Shown: positions 15,686-25,180, counted from the stretch's first letter. The stretch is DNA of 51,875 bases from Casp-actino8 sp037147055 (GCA_037147055.1 JBAWVW010000006.1:1-51875), one strand, 5' to 3'. Made by a program: numbers and translations. Notes: a model not told the origin generated them from the sequence alone.

Positions 15686-17830
15686 CTACGAGCAGGACAG
15701 GTAGACGAGCACTGCCGTTTCAGGCCACATCACTGGTGCCTGCAGACCCACGACCTCAAGGTATCGCCCCGTCAAGGTCGCCGGCGCCCCACTCAGAGCC
15801 TCTGAAAGCCACTCTGGCTGCCGTACTACGGCCCCAGGGACTATGACGGAGGTCGCAGTGGTCAGCGGCACGATGTGTACTTCGTAGAGTGCGTCCTCAA
15901 GCAAACCGGGTAAACGCCACATAGGTGGCGTCAGTGAAACATCGGACGACAACTGGCAATACGCCACGAGGGCTTGGCGCCGGTCAAGGGAATACACGCC
16001 ATGGGACAATCCTGCTCCAGCAGTGAGCTCAAAAGTATCAAAACGCACGGTGTCACCACCATGCAAGAGATAGCGATACTTTTTATAGACCCCGATGATG
16101 TGACGAAGTTGCTCTAATTCGGAGTCGCGAAGTTGTGTGACATCACTTTCAACACCCAAGTGACCAAATAATGCTGTTGCTCCGCGAAAACTCATTGAGT
16201 GTCGTCGTCCTGTCGTATGTGAACGCTCCGCCCCGATGTGCGACCCCATCACCTCAGGCGGTATCAGCATCGATGCACCACGTTGAATCAACTGACGATC
16301 CAAGGCATCGTTGCTATCGCTAGTCCACACGCGTTCGACACGACTCAAAATTGCATGATCAATCCGACCGCCTCCCGAGGCGCATGATTCAAATTCAACG
16401 CTCGGATGCAATTCACGAAGACGATCCAATAGCGCATACAAGGCCACGGTTTGATCATGAGTTCCGGCTTTGCCATCGGGGTTACTCCCCTGTACATGCC
16501 AACGATTCATATCCCACTTCACATAGTCAATGTCGTGATCGCGCAACAGCGCGTCCAATTGAGTCAGGACATGTTCGAAGGCCTCGGCATTCCATAGATC
16601 AAGGACTAATTGATGACGACCGAGAATCGGCTCATAACCTTCCGTCGCCAAAACCCATTCAGGATGAGCCCGATACAAATCGCTGTCTGGACTTACCATT
16701 TCTGGCTCCACCCAAATTCCAAACTGCATATCCAGTGCTCGCACATGATCAATCAATGGGCTCAGTCCATCGGGATAAACCTCGGGTGAAACCCACCAAT
16801 CTCCTAGACCCTGCCGATCGTTACGACGACCGGCGAACCAACCATCGTCAAGTACAAAACGCTCAATTCCTACTGCTGCACCAGCGGTCGCTAATTCTTT
16901 TAGGCGTTCAATATCGTGATTGAAATAAACTGCTTCCCAAGTGTTGAGATGTACAGGACGCGCGGACAACTCAAAACGAGGTGAGCGCCGACGCGCTTCA
17001 TTGTGAAATCCCCACGATGCTGGAGTCATACCTGAATCCGAATAGACCCCGATCACATCAACGGTGCTGAATTCATCACCGGCATAGACACAGATTTCAC
17101 CAGCGTGGAATAGTTCGCCACATTGGATGTAGCGACGACCGTCAGGTAATTTTTCGGCGTAGATCACATGATTAGCACTCCACGCCGCATGTACGCCCCA
17201 CACTTCGCCTTGCCATTCAGTTGCCCCCGATTGTAAAGCCCAGACATAACCAGGATGTTCATGGGATGAGCGACCGAGACGATTCTCGCTCGTCCACGCT
17301 CCGTACGGCCAGCGAAATTTCTGTAACTCAAACTCGCGACCCCAACGACCACCAAAAATACCGAGGTCCTGAGCATGTGATGTCAGTGGCAGAGAAACCG
17401 AGAAAGCATCAAGCATAAACGGCGAATCGCCAACATTGCGCAAAATGCAACGCGCCGTGAGCACGCCGTCATTGGATAAGTGCAGACATGAAACGATTTC
17501 AAGTTCGGCTATGAGATCATGCGCCACGCACTCTAAAAGCGTGCCATGATGATCATCAATAACTTCATGCGACACATAGCTAAATCGTGGTGACCAGTGT
17601 CGGCCACCACGGCGGTGCCCTTGTAACCCAGGCCGCCCCATGAATGCATCGCCATGCAATGGCACGACAGAGATCGCGGTCGTTGAGTCCATCGCTCCGA
17701 AAGTCACGGGGAATGAACCCCAGGTCGGCGGAAGTTCTGCCAGAGTCTGCCCCCAATGCAAAATCGTCGGGATGCCACTTGAGACATCAACAACAATGCT
17801 GACCGTTGAACTCTTGAGATGTTGAATCAT
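15686..17830 (-). CDS. Alpha-galactosidase, glycoside hydrolase family 36
   Basis: About 714 residues with the GH36 layout: an N-terminal beta-sandwich, then a TIM barrel with FVLDDGWFAGRRND, IWVEPEMVSPDSD and the nucleophile Asp in DYVKWDMNRWH (about residue 440). The acid/base Asp lies in VWTSDSND, followed by GSHIGAERSHTTGR and a C-terminal beta domain. It removes terminal alpha-galactose from oligosaccharides of the raffinose or melibiose type. No signal peptide is seen, so it is probably cytoplasmic and acts on imported sugars. The start is ATG 17830 behind a G-rich stretch, with GTG 17836 possible. galT diverges from it, which supports a galactoside role. Confidence 0.92.
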   Translation of the reverse strand: MIQHLKSSTVSIVVDVSSGIPTILHWGQTLAELPPTWGSFPVTFGAMDSTTAISVVPLHGDAFMGRPGLQGHRRGGRHWSPRFSYVSHEVIDDHHGTLLECVAHDLIAELEIVSCLHLSNDGVLTARCILRNVGDSPFMLDAFSVSLPLTSHAQDLGIFGGRWGREFELQKFRWPYGAWTSENRLGRSSHEHPGYVWALQSGATEWQGEVWGVHAAWSANHVIYAEKLPDGRRYIQCGELFHAGEICVYAGDEFSTVDVIGVYSDSGMTPASWGFHNEARRRSPRFELSARPVHLNTWEAVYFNHDIERLKELATAGAAVGIERFVLDDGWFAGRRNDRQGLGDWWVSPEVYPDGLSPLIDHVRALDMQFGIWVEPEMVSPDSDLYRAHPEWVLATEGYEPILGRHQLVLDLWNAEAFEHVLTQLDALLRDHDIDYVKWDMNRWHVQGSNPDGKAGTHDQTVALYALLDRLRELHPSVEFESCASGGGRIDHAILSRVERVWTSDSNDALDRQLIQRGASMLIPPEVMGSHIGAERSHTTGRRHSMSFRGATALFGHLGVESDVTQLRDSELEQLRHIIGVYKKYRYLLHGGDTVRFDTFELTAGAGLSHGVYSLDRRQALVAYCQLSSDVSLTPPMWRLPGLLEDALYEVHIVPLTTATSVIVPGAVVRQPEWLSEALSGAPATLTGRYLEVVGLQAPVMWPETAVLVYLSCS

Positions 17831-17859
17831 GTTCACCCCCGCCCTACTTTGTACTCACA

Positions 17860-18777
17860 ATGACTCATAGTCAACCCGATCTCCGCAAGAATGAGCAGAT
17901 GCCAGCAGACAGTATGAGTAAACAGCCCGATATTCGTGTTGATCCCGTTCTTGGCACCACCGTTCATATTGTTGGTCATCGCCAAAGCCGACCGAATTTG
18001 CCGACAAATAATGCTCCTGGCGAATGCCCCTTCTGTGTCGGGGGACAAGAAGCCCCTGAGCCCTACGAGGTGCGCTCTTTCGTCAACCGCTGGCCGCCAA
18101 TGCGTGATGATCGCTGCGAAGTGGTGTTGTATAGCAGCGATCACCACTCCTCGTTTTCTACTCTCGGCGTCGATGCTGCCGTTGATGTGATTGATCTGTG
18201 GGCACAGAGAACATCTGCATTGTCATCTCGCCCTGATGTGCACTATGTCCTGATTTTTGAGAATCGTGGTGCTGAAGTAGGTGCCACAATTTCACATCCC
18301 CACGGACAGATCTATGCCTACGACCATGTCCCCGATCGTCCACGACGTTTGTTCGACAGTTTATGGACGCCCGATACCACTGAATCGCGACATGTCATCA
18401 CAACTGATCTGTGGTCATGTGTCGTGCCTTTTGCTTCGCTGTATCCAACAGCACTGACAATCGCCCCCGTTCAGCGCTTCGGCGACTTAGCCTCTCTATC
18501 GTCTGAGCAGAGACATGGGCTTGCCGAAATCTTAATCGACGCCTTGTCACGACTTGATCGTCTCTTTGACGATCCACTCCCCTACATGATGTGGATCAAT
18601 CAGCAGCCATCTCATGCGACGCATGACGAGGCATGGATGAACATTGAAATTGTGTCACCGTGGCGACAATCAGGGTTGGCGCGATTCATTGCCGCTGCTG
18701 AAGTCGGCGCAGGTGAATACTTCAATCCCGTGGTGCCTGAAGAACTCGCCGAAAATCTCCGCCGACTCAGTTGCTAA
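17860..18777 (+). CDS. galT: Galactose-1-phosphate uridylyltransferase
   Basis: Up to 305 residues, HIT superfamily. It has ECPFCVGG (metal-site cysteines) near residue 55, the NRWPP segment, and the active-site motif ISHPHGQIYAY with the uridylylated His at about 148. It exchanges UMP between UDP-glucose and galactose-1-phosphate in the Leloir pathway. The start is uncertain: in-frame ATGs at 17860, 17899 and 17914 all lack a strong Shine-Dalgarno sequence, and the first overlaps a palindrome. It diverges from the alpha-galactosidase gene; galK and galE are not in the window. It overlaps the crotonase gene by 11 bases tail to tail. Confidence 0.9.
   Translation: MTHSQPDLRKNEQMPADSMSKQPDIRVDPVLGTTVHIVGHRQSRPNLPTNNAPGECPFCVGGQEAPEPYEVRSFVNRWPPMRDDRCEVVLYSSDHHSSFSTLGVDAAVDVIDLWAQRTSALSSRPDVHYVLIFENRGAEVGATISHPHGQIYAYDHVPDRPRRLFDSLWTPDTTESRHVITTDLWSCVVPFASLYPTALTIAPVQRFGDLASLSSEQRHGLAEILIDALSRLDRLFDDPLPYMMWINQQPSHATHDEAWMNIEIVSPWRQSGLARFIAAAEVGAGEYFNPVVPEELAENLRRLSC
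17861..17873. promoter_or_regulatory. Small palindrome in the galT / alpha-galactosidase divergent region
   Basis: TGACT-CAT-AGTCA lies 31 bp before the alpha-galactosidase ATG and overlaps the most upstream possible galT ATG (17860). A repressor bound here could control both galactose genes. The arms are only 5 bp, so chance occurrence is possible. Confidence 0.35.
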
Positions 18778-19567
18778 AAGGCACAAAATTCGGCGCACGC
18801 TTATCCAAAAAGGATTGCACACCTTCTTGAAAATCAGCACCCATCACCGAAGCGTTCATCATCTGAATTGAGTTCGTCGTGGCAGTATCCACATCGATCT
18901 CCCAGTCTCCGTAGATCTGCTTCTTCATCTGTGCCCAACTCGTTGGTGAACAATTCTGCGCAAGATCAGCGGCGTACGCCAGAACATGACCCATCAACTC
19001 ATCGCCAGGTACGACCCCATTCACTAACCCCATCTGCACTGCTTCTTCAGCAGTAATCACTCGGCCTGACAACAACAAATCAAGTGCCCGGGGCATGCCA
19101 ATTAACTTCGGCAAAACCCATGAAGACCCATATTCACAGATGAGACCACGGCGACTGAACGATGTCGTCAACTTAATTCCGCTGGAGGCGAAACGAAGAT
19201 CGCAAAACGCTGCCAAAACAAATCCCACGCCAGCTGCTGCACCGTTAAGAGCAGCAATGATTGGCTTGGGATAAGAAACGAAATCACTAAAACGACCACC
19301 ACCTGTTGCTGGTCCCGCGCCACCTGCAGGGTTGGCGCGAATTTGATTCAGCGAATCCATATCGGCGCCCGGACAAAAACCGCGACCGGCTCCAGTGATC
19401 ACGACAACGCGCACCTCAGGGTTGAGGCGACATTCTTCAAGTCGAGCAAAAAAATACTTCGACATTGCAGCACTCCAAGCGTTCATCCGATCAGGATTAT
19501 TCAAGGTGATCACGCCGATACCCGGTTCTTGCACGGACAGGAGAACTAACTCAGACTGATTCGACAT
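18767..19567 (-). CDS. Enoyl-CoA hydratase/isomerase (crotonase) family protein
   Basis: A 266-residue crotonase. The first oxyanion-hole segment is ITGAGRGFCPGADMDSL and the second is ALNGAAAGVGFVLAAFCDLRFAS. They are followed by GLICEYGSSWVLPKLIG, which has a Glu near the usual catalytic position, and by SGRVITAEEAVQMGLVN. It would hydrate or isomerise an enoyl-CoA; the substrate is not evident, but sterol and branched-chain acyl-CoA genes surround it. The start at 19567 (MSNQSELV) overlaps the lgt 3' end by 17 bases. Longer in-frame starts exist but would run further into lgt. Confidence 0.88.
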   Translation of the reverse strand: MSNQSELVLLSVQEPGIGVITLNNPDRMNAWSAAMSKYFFARLEECRLNPEVRVVVITGAGRGFCPGADMDSLNQIRANPAGGAGPATGGGRFSDFVSYPKPIIAALNGAAAGVGFVLAAFCDLRFASSGIKLTTSFSRRGLICEYGSSWVLPKLIGMPRALDLLLSGRVITAEEAVQMGLVNGVVPGDELMGHVLAYAADLAQNCSPTSWAQMKKQIYGDWEIDVDTATTNSIQMMNASVMGADFQEGVQSFLDKRAPNFVPFSN

Positions 19568-20399
19568 CCTCTTGACGATACTCGGTCTCTCCCACGGCCC
19601 GACGAGCCTTGCTTGCATCGATAATGAAATAGACCGCCGCACCGACAATCAAAATAAGCGCAGTCCACTGATTCAAACGCAGTCCGCCGCCCTTTTTAGC
19701 CGCATCAATGCGCAACCCCTCAACCCAAAAACGACCGATGCCGTATCCCATGATGTACACAGCCAACAATCGACCTGGTCGCGCTGCAAGCATTCGGCGA
19801 CCAACGAAGATGAGTATCACGGTCAGCGCCAAGTTCCATAATGACTCGTACAAAAAAGTGGGATGAAATAAAGTTCCTGCGGGGTATCCAGCATTCAGAA
19901 CTTTGTCAGCATCAACTCTCAAACCCCACGGCAAAGTTGTGGCTTTGCCAAACAACTCTTGATTCCACCAGTTTCCCCACCGTCCCACAGCTTGCGCTAA
20001 AGGTAAGGCTGGGGCGACTGCCCACAGCGTCTTTCCCACTGGAAGATTTTCTTTCTTGAGCGCCCACACCCCAACGAGGATTCCTAGAAACATGCCGCCA
20101 GGAATACCCAGTCCCCCTTTCCAAATTTTGATGATGTCAAAAGGGTGCCCGGAAAAGCGACCCCATTCTGTGGCCACGTGATACAGACGCGCTCCAATCA
20201 CGCCCGCTGGCACCGCCCACATGGCAACATTATTTGCCTGATCGGGACCACCGATACCAATCAAAGTCATCCGTTTAGCCCATAAGCGGACACCTAAAAT
20301 GACACCGAGGGCAATCATCAAGCCATACGCACGCAGTTGCAATGGTCCGAGATGAATCGCCGCACTGCTCGGACTTGGAATGTAAGAGAGGTAATTCAC
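19551..20399 (-). CDS. lgt: Prolipoprotein diacylglyceryl transferase
   Basis: A 282-residue polytopic inner-membrane enzyme with about seven hydrophobic segments. It shows RAYGLMIALGVILG, GARLYHVATEW, WKGGLGIPGGM and the Lgt signature GRWGNWWNQELFG with its essential Arg, ending with GYGIGRFWVEGLRID. It transfers diacylglycerol from phosphatidylglycerol to the lipobox Cys of prelipoproteins. Two likely substrates lie in this window (27558 and 37309). GTG start, overlapping the stop of the hydrolase gene by 4 bases (GTGA). Confidence 0.95.
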   Translation of the reverse strand: MNYLSYIPSPSSAAIHLGPLQLRAYGLMIALGVILGVRLWAKRMTLIGIGGPDQANNVAMWAVPAGVIGARLYHVATEWGRFSGHPFDIIKIWKGGLGIPGGMFLGILVGVWALKKENLPVGKTLWAVAPALPLAQAVGRWGNWWNQELFGKATTLPWGLRVDADKVLNAGYPAGTLFHPTFLYESLWNLALTVILIFVGRRMLAARPGRLLAVYIMGYGIGRFWVEGLRIDAAKKGGGLRLNQWTALILIVGAAVYFIIDASKARRAVGETEYRQEDVESV

Positions 20400-21169
20400 G
20401 CAGTCACTTTGACAGCGAAAGCCAACGCCAATTCATTGATTAAATCCTTGTCATAGTCCTGAGTTGCCACATGGAAACTGCGCTCAAGTAAAACCCTTTC
20501 CACCGGTCCGCCCCACTGCTCTGCCAATTGATCGCTCGTGGCCGGATCAACGACGTGATCGTTCTTGGATGTGATCAACAACATCGGGATAGAGCATGAA
20601 CCGTATTGCGACAGCATTGGTCTGATCCCATCGTCAACCATGGAAACCAAAGGTGCCAAAGGCGTTCCAGCGTACGAACTTTCTTTCACATTCGGATCAG
20701 CAATGTCCGAACCAATACCTGGGAATACTTCGGTGCCTTCGGCAAGTAAACCTTTCACCATTTCCACCATCTCTTCCGCTTGAGGCTGGGAGGCAGGGTT
20801 AATACACACAATTCCAGACACAGTTGGTTGGCGCAATGCAGTCCACAGAGTCAATGCCCCACCCATTGATAACCCAATCACGATGACTTTGTCAACCCGC
20901 GCCGTAAGTCGCGCGTACGCCACTGCAACTTCCGCAGTCCAGTCACTCCAACGAGTTGGAATCATGTCAGAAATATCTGTTCCGTGACCTGGAAGGCGCG
21001 GAAGTTCTACGTCGTATCCGGCCCCAGCAAAACTCTCAGCCACTCCGCGCATTGATGACGGATTGCCCGTGAAACCATGAATACACAGAGCCCCAATTCG
21101 AAGGTTTCCAGTGTGGCTCCAAGATTCTGCACCCACTACAACTGCGGCTTTGTCAACGTGTTTACTCAT
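20396..21169 (-). CDS. Alpha/beta-hydrolase, carboxylesterase/monoacylglycerol-lipase type
   Basis: A 257-residue serine hydrolase. CIHGFTGNPSSM forms the oxyanion region, GLSMGG holds the nucleophile Ser (about residue 101), SKNDHVVDP supplies the acid and ERSFHVATQDYD the catalytic His. LPGHGTD is typical of Est30-like carboxylesterases and monoglyceride lipases. No signal peptide is seen. Translational coupling to lgt (4-base overlap) suggests co-expression but not a shared pathway. The natural ester is unknown. Confidence 0.87.
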   Translation of the reverse strand: MSKHVDKAAVVVGAESWSHTGNLRIGALCIHGFTGNPSSMRGVAESFAGAGYDVELPRLPGHGTDISDMIPTRWSDWTAEVAVAYARLTARVDKVIVIGLSMGGALTLWTALRQPTVSGIVCINPASQPQAEEMVEMVKGLLAEGTEVFPGIGSDIADPNVKESSYAGTPLAPLVSMVDDGIRPMLSQYGSCSIPMLLITSKNDHVVDPATSDQLAEQWGGPVERVLLERSFHVATQDYDKDLINELALAFAVKVTA

Positions 21170-21217
21170 GATCTATTTCTACCCCATGAGGAACGTCAAA
21201 CTAGAGTCTTCAACGAC

Positions 21218-22945
21218 TCAGATATGAACAATGCGCATAAACGCCTCAACGACAGCTGGATCAAATTGAGTTCCAGCAGCCCGGGCGATGTACCGCACGG
21301 CATCATCAACCGACCACGCCTTTTTATACACCCGTTCACTCGTCAATGCATCAAAGACGTCAGCCACGGCACAGATTCGACCCGATAGCGGCACATCGGT
21401 GGCGGCAACCTGACTCGGGTAACCCGTTCCATCCCAACGTTCATGATGATTAAGAGCGACTTCTTGGGCCAATTGAACCAGTGGCGAACTGCTACCTGAC
21501 AAAATCCGAGCGCCGACCGTGGTGTGCGTCTTCATCACTTCAAACTCGGCGGGACTTAAAGGACCAGGCTTTAAAAGAATTGAATCAGGTATTGCCACCT
21601 TGCCGATGTCATGCAACCGCGCTGCTAGTCGTAACCGCTCGCACCAGATGTCGTCCTGTCCTAAAAGTTTTCCTAGTTCGCCACACATGTCACCCACACG
21701 CGTTGTGTGTTCACCGGTGTCCGTATCGCGGAACTCACCCAAAATCGCCAGACGCTCCAAAGCCTCCAATTGAAACTGCTCGAGTTCGGTTGTGCGCCCG
21801 AGAACCAAACCCTCAAGTTCGCTGGTTCGTAATCGCAAAATCTCTGCCTGCTGTCGCGACTCCTCGGCCTCATGAGCAACCTGCAAAGTTTTAATCCGAA
21901 TATCAGTGCCCTCATTGAAGATCATCTGATTGATTTGAAACTTCATGTCAAGATGTTGGACGGCTTCCTCAAATCGACGCAAACGTTTGTACACCTCTGC
22001 CAACGACGAATGGGCAGCCAACTGCGTCGGCTTAGCCCCAACAACTTGTGCCAACCCAAGAGCATGGTGCAGATGTAACAGTGCTTGCTCCTCGCACGAA
22101 GCCTCGATTTCTATGTGCCCGAAAGCCAATTCAACTCTGGCACGCACTGCATCATCAAAGGCGACACTTGAAGAATCAAGAATTGCGAGAGCCCCATGTA
22201 GAAGTTGACGTGCCTTATCAAAATTCCCTAAACCTCTGTAGGCGCCCCCAAGGGCTGCCAGAACTTCTGGGAGAAAGGCGACTGCATGAGAACGACACAA
22301 CTCAAGCGCTCTTTCACCAATTTCTATAGCGATTTCGAATTCACCGCGTTCAGTACGCAGAGCAGAAACATTTGACAATGTGATTGCATCAAAGTCGGGG
22401 CGATTTAACTGCGCATTGGCGTTAATCGCAGCCTCGTAATTGACGATTGCACGATCGGTATCACCCAGCTCGTGATAAATCGTAGCGATCGTATTCAGCA
22501 TATTGCCTTCATCAATGCGGTGTCCGGTGGCGCGGTAACAGTCAAGAGCTTGTAGGCAGCATGAAAGTGCTTCGCTATGGTTGCCAGAGTCGGTGTGCAC
22601 CATTCCAATGAGATTCAATGCCCATGCCATCACTAATGACACATCGTGAGTCATCGCGAAATCACGAGCCTCAACAGCAAGGGCGAAAGCGTCACCAGGT
22701 TGACCGTCATAGTGAGCCAAAGATGCCAGACGATAAAGAGCCTCTGCCTCACAGGAAGGATCATTTTCAGAGCGTGCCAAAGCGCGTGCTTGCTGGACAA
22801 GAATCCGCGATCTCTCGGGCTCGGTCGTTTCGTGAGCACGAGCGAGATCAAGCAACAGACGCGCTGAGGCATGTGAACGACTCAGAACTTCGTCTTTACG
22901 TAAGTCTCCTTGCGAAATCAACTGCTCTCCTGACCGACTTTCCAT
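21218..22945 (-). CDS. TPR-repeat HD-GYP domain protein (probable c-di-GMP phosphodiesterase)
   Basis: A 575-residue soluble protein. Residues of about 30-350 are helical repeats of TPR type (for example ALNLIGMVHTDSGNHSEALSCC and YHELGDTDRAIVNYEAAI). A coiled-coil-like stretch (EEAESRQQAEILRLRTSELEGL) follows, then a full HD-GYP domain with GEHTTRVGD, LAARLHDIGKVAIPD and NHHERWDGTGYPSQ. The GYP motif is intact, so hydrolysis of cyclic di-GMP is expected. The TPR part may sense or dock a partner. No response-regulator receiver domain or diguanylate cyclase is seen nearby. The start lacks a clear Shine-Dalgarno sequence. Confidence 0.88.
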   Translation of the reverse strand: MESRSGEQLISQGDLRKDEVLSRSHASARLLLDLARAHETTEPERSRILVQQARALARSENDPSCEAEALYRLASLAHYDGQPGDAFALAVEARDFAMTHDVSLVMAWALNLIGMVHTDSGNHSEALSCCLQALDCYRATGHRIDEGNMLNTIATIYHELGDTDRAIVNYEAAINANAQLNRPDFDAITLSNVSALRTERGEFEIAIEIGERALELCRSHAVAFLPEVLAALGGAYRGLGNFDKARQLLHGALAILDSSSVAFDDAVRARVELAFGHIEIEASCEEQALLHLHHALGLAQVVGAKPTQLAAHSSLAEVYKRLRRFEEAVQHLDMKFQINQMIFNEGTDIRIKTLQVAHEAEESRQQAEILRLRTSELEGLVLGRTTELEQFQLEALERLAILGEFRDTDTGEHTTRVGDMCGELGKLLGQDDIWCERLRLAARLHDIGKVAIPDSILLKPGPLSPAEFEVMKTHTTVGARILSGSSSPLVQLAQEVALNHHERWDGTGYPSQVAATDVPLSGRICAVADVFDALTSERVYKKAWSVDDAVRYIARAAGTQFDPAVVEAFMRIVHI

Positions 22946-23056
22946 GTGATGTTTTCGGCCGCATTGGGCACGAACTTAAACAAAACCTTAAATATCTTCG
23001 TTTATCAGGCAAGATGTAAACAGAAAGGTCCAATCACAACGAAAGCCTGGTGTCTC

Positions 23057-23986
23057 GTGACCCCACCGAAGATCAAAAGCGAAGGACGCGGCCGTCGGGC
23101 TCGTCGTCGTCATTTTGATCGCGCAGCTCTGTATGCCTTCGTCCCCGTGATGGCCATAATCCCGGTGTGGCTTGTTGCCATGACTTTGCTTTGGCTTCCA
23201 ATTCGCTGGCTCACGGAAATCGCTTTGTGGGAGGTTTTGTTCGTTTACTTAGCGACTGGATCAACATTATTTATCCCCAGCGTGCAGCGTCGTATTTTGA
23301 CTCTGTTGCTGGGCGCCCGTAAACCCACATCCAATGAGGCCCCGAAATTGCAGCGAGCCTTCAACGAAGTGACCCAAGCATGGCATTTACGCGATCGAAA
23401 CTTTGCTGTAGGAGTCGTAGATGCAACAGAACTCAACGCCTTCGCTAGTGGTGGCCACCTCGTGATTGTCACATCATTCGCTGCTACAGAACTTAATCAT
23501 GACGAATTGTGTGGCGTTCTGGCTCACGAACTGTGCCATCATCTCGGTTCACATACCGTTGCTCTCACAATTGGACAGTGGCTTACTCTTCCAGTTTATT
23601 TCTTGGCCCGTGTCGGCGCCTTCATGCGCAATGTTTCTCACGCAGCCACTGACACTTTTGCGCGTCGATCAGAACTCGCACGTTTACTCGGTCGTTTGAT
23701 TGCTGCACTATTTAACGCTATGTCTTTGTTTTTTAATGCGGGATATTCCGCAATTAGATTTCTAGGAAACATGGTTGGTCGCTCAGCCGAATTCCATGCT
23801 GACCAACGCGTTGTCCGAATGGGATATGGGCGCCAACTCGCAGCTGCCTTAAAGCGGACGATTGTGTCTGGCATGCGTTCGACTTCGCATCCCCCAGCAC
23901 GCACGCGAATCGCCCGCATTGAAGCTGCCCTACGACCAGACAGACAAGGCCATCCATCAACGACTCGACCAAAATGGCAACCATGA
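23057..23986 (+). CDS. M48-family membrane metallopeptidase (HtpX-like)
   Basis: About 309 residues from GTG 23057. Two N-terminal hydrophobic segments (ALYAFVPVMAIIPVWLVAMT and a following stretch to about residue 70) anchor the protein. The zinc site is VLAHELCHHLGSH (HExxH) and the third ligand Glu is in SAEFHADQRVV, as in HtpX and Ste24 peptidases. It probably degrades misfolded membrane proteins or processes a specific target. The frame is open back to 22946, next to the divergent HD-GYP start. Residues before the GTG look non-protein-like, so the later start is preferred with limited confidence. Confidence 0.82.
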   Translation: MTPPKIKSEGRGRRARRRHFDRAALYAFVPVMAIIPVWLVAMTLLWLPIRWLTEIALWEVLFVYLATGSTLFIPSVQRRILTLLLGARKPTSNEAPKLQRAFNEVTQAWHLRDRNFAVGVVDATELNAFASGGHLVIVTSFAATELNHDELCGVLAHELCHHLGSHTVALTIGQWLTLPVYFLARVGAFMRNVSHAATDTFARRSELARLLGRLIAALFNAMSLFFNAGYSAIRFLGNMVGRSAEFHADQRVVRMGYGRQLAAALKRTIVSGMRSTSHPPARTRIARIEAALRPDRQGHPSTTRPKWQP

Positions 23987-24112
23987 GACGATTAATTTCG
24001 TGCCCGCCTCATTGTTGAAGTCGTGCCGAATATGTCACAACCCTATGAATCCATGGTGATAGTTCATGAACAGTCCGTCACCTGAGCAAGCATAGAGATA
24101 GCGTCAACATTG

Positions 24113-25180
24113 ATGTCGACGTCACCCAACGCCACCACCGAAGCGCCGTTTCTCGCCGCTGCAGCGGGTCGCCATTCGCTGCACACGCCTGTGTGGTTCA
24201 TGCGCCAAGCCGGTCGTAGCCTTCCCGAATATAAAGCAATACGTGGAGATGGGAGCATTCTTGAGGCCATCAAGCAACCCGACCTAGCCGCTGAAATTAC
24301 TCTCCAACCAGTTCGGCGCTACGGAGTTGATGCTGCAGTGTTATTCAGCGACATCGTTGTTCCGCCCCATGCTGTGGGTTTTGGCATTGATGTCGCTCCA
24401 GGGACAGGGCCAGTCGCCGAGGCACCCTTTCGTTCACGCCATGACTTATCGCGCCTGCGTCCTCTTGAACCCCACAGCGATCTTGCCTACGTCATTGAGA
24501 CAGTAAAAATACTCGCCACCGAACTTCCGGCGTCCGTGCCGCTGTTGGCATTCGCTGGGGCCCCATTTACGGTGGCAAGTTATCTCATTGAAGGCCGCCC
24601 ATCGCGCACTTACCAAAATACAAAACAGATGATCCATCTCGATCCCACTCTGTGGCATCAACTTATGGAGCGTTTAACTCAACATGCTGTGGCCTTTATC
24701 GATGCGCAACTCAGCGCGGGTGCTCGGGCTTTTCAACTTTTTGACTCGTGGGCCGGTGCACTTTCAAACACTGACTATCGCCAGTTCGTCCTTCCACATA
24801 GCAAAAATGTTTTCCAACAACTCCGCGAATTACATCCAACTAAGCCAGGCATTCACTTCGGCATAGGCTGTGATCACCTTTTGGAATCAATGTATGAAGC
24901 GGGGCCACAGATCATGGGGCTCGACTGGAGAACCTCAATTTCCCTAGCGCGCACACGCATGGGTGCTTCACTCATCGTCCAAGGCAATCTTGACCCTGCC
25001 CTCATCTTGGCTGGTGCACAACCTGCCTTGGCAGGAGCGGAGCGAGTGATTCAAGATAATGCTGGGCATCCTGGTCATATTTTCAATCTTGGTCATGGCG
25101 TCGACCCCACAACCGACCCAACAATCCTTGAAGACGTTGTTGCTTTTGTCCATGAATCTACGAGAATTGAACCATCCTGA
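24113..25180 (+). CDS. hemE: Uroporphyrinogen decarboxylase
   Basis: A 355-residue UroD. Signature 1 is TPVWFMRQAGRSLPEYKAIR near the N-terminus, then LFSDIVVPPHAVG, FAGAPFTVASYLIEG, FDSWAGALS and HFGIGCDHLLE, ending with GHPGHIFNLGHGV. It decarboxylates uroporphyrinogen III to coproporphyrinogen III. ATG 24113 is preferred over the adjacent TTG at 24110. It heads a heme operon; its stop overlaps the next start (TGATG). The 126-bp upstream region probably holds the promoter, though no clear -35/-10 pair was found. Confidence 0.95.
   Translation: MSTSPNATTEAPFLAAAAGRHSLHTPVWFMRQAGRSLPEYKAIRGDGSILEAIKQPDLAAEITLQPVRRYGVDAAVLFSDIVVPPHAVGFGIDVAPGTGPVAEAPFRSRHDLSRLRPLEPHSDLAYVIETVKILATELPASVPLLAFAGAPFTVASYLIEGRPSRTYQNTKQMIHLDPTLWHQLMERLTQHAVAFIDAQLSAGARAFQLFDSWAGALSNTDYRQFVLPHSKNVFQQLRELHPTKPGIHFGIGCDHLLESMYEAGPQIMGLDWRTSISLARTRMGASLIVQGNLDPALILAGAQPALAGAERVIQDNAGHPGHIFNLGHGVDPTTDPTILEDVVAFVHESTRIEPS

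Noticed and set aside
16351..16923. Plus-strand open frame of 190 codons inside the alpha-galactosidase gene
   Set aside because: Antisense to the conserved GH36 barrel; composition rich in His/Arg/Asp typical of a shadow frame.
23987..24112. tRNA or small RNA gene in the gap before hemE
   Set aside because: No cloverleaf arms, TPsiC-like box or strong terminator found; probably just the hemE promoter region.
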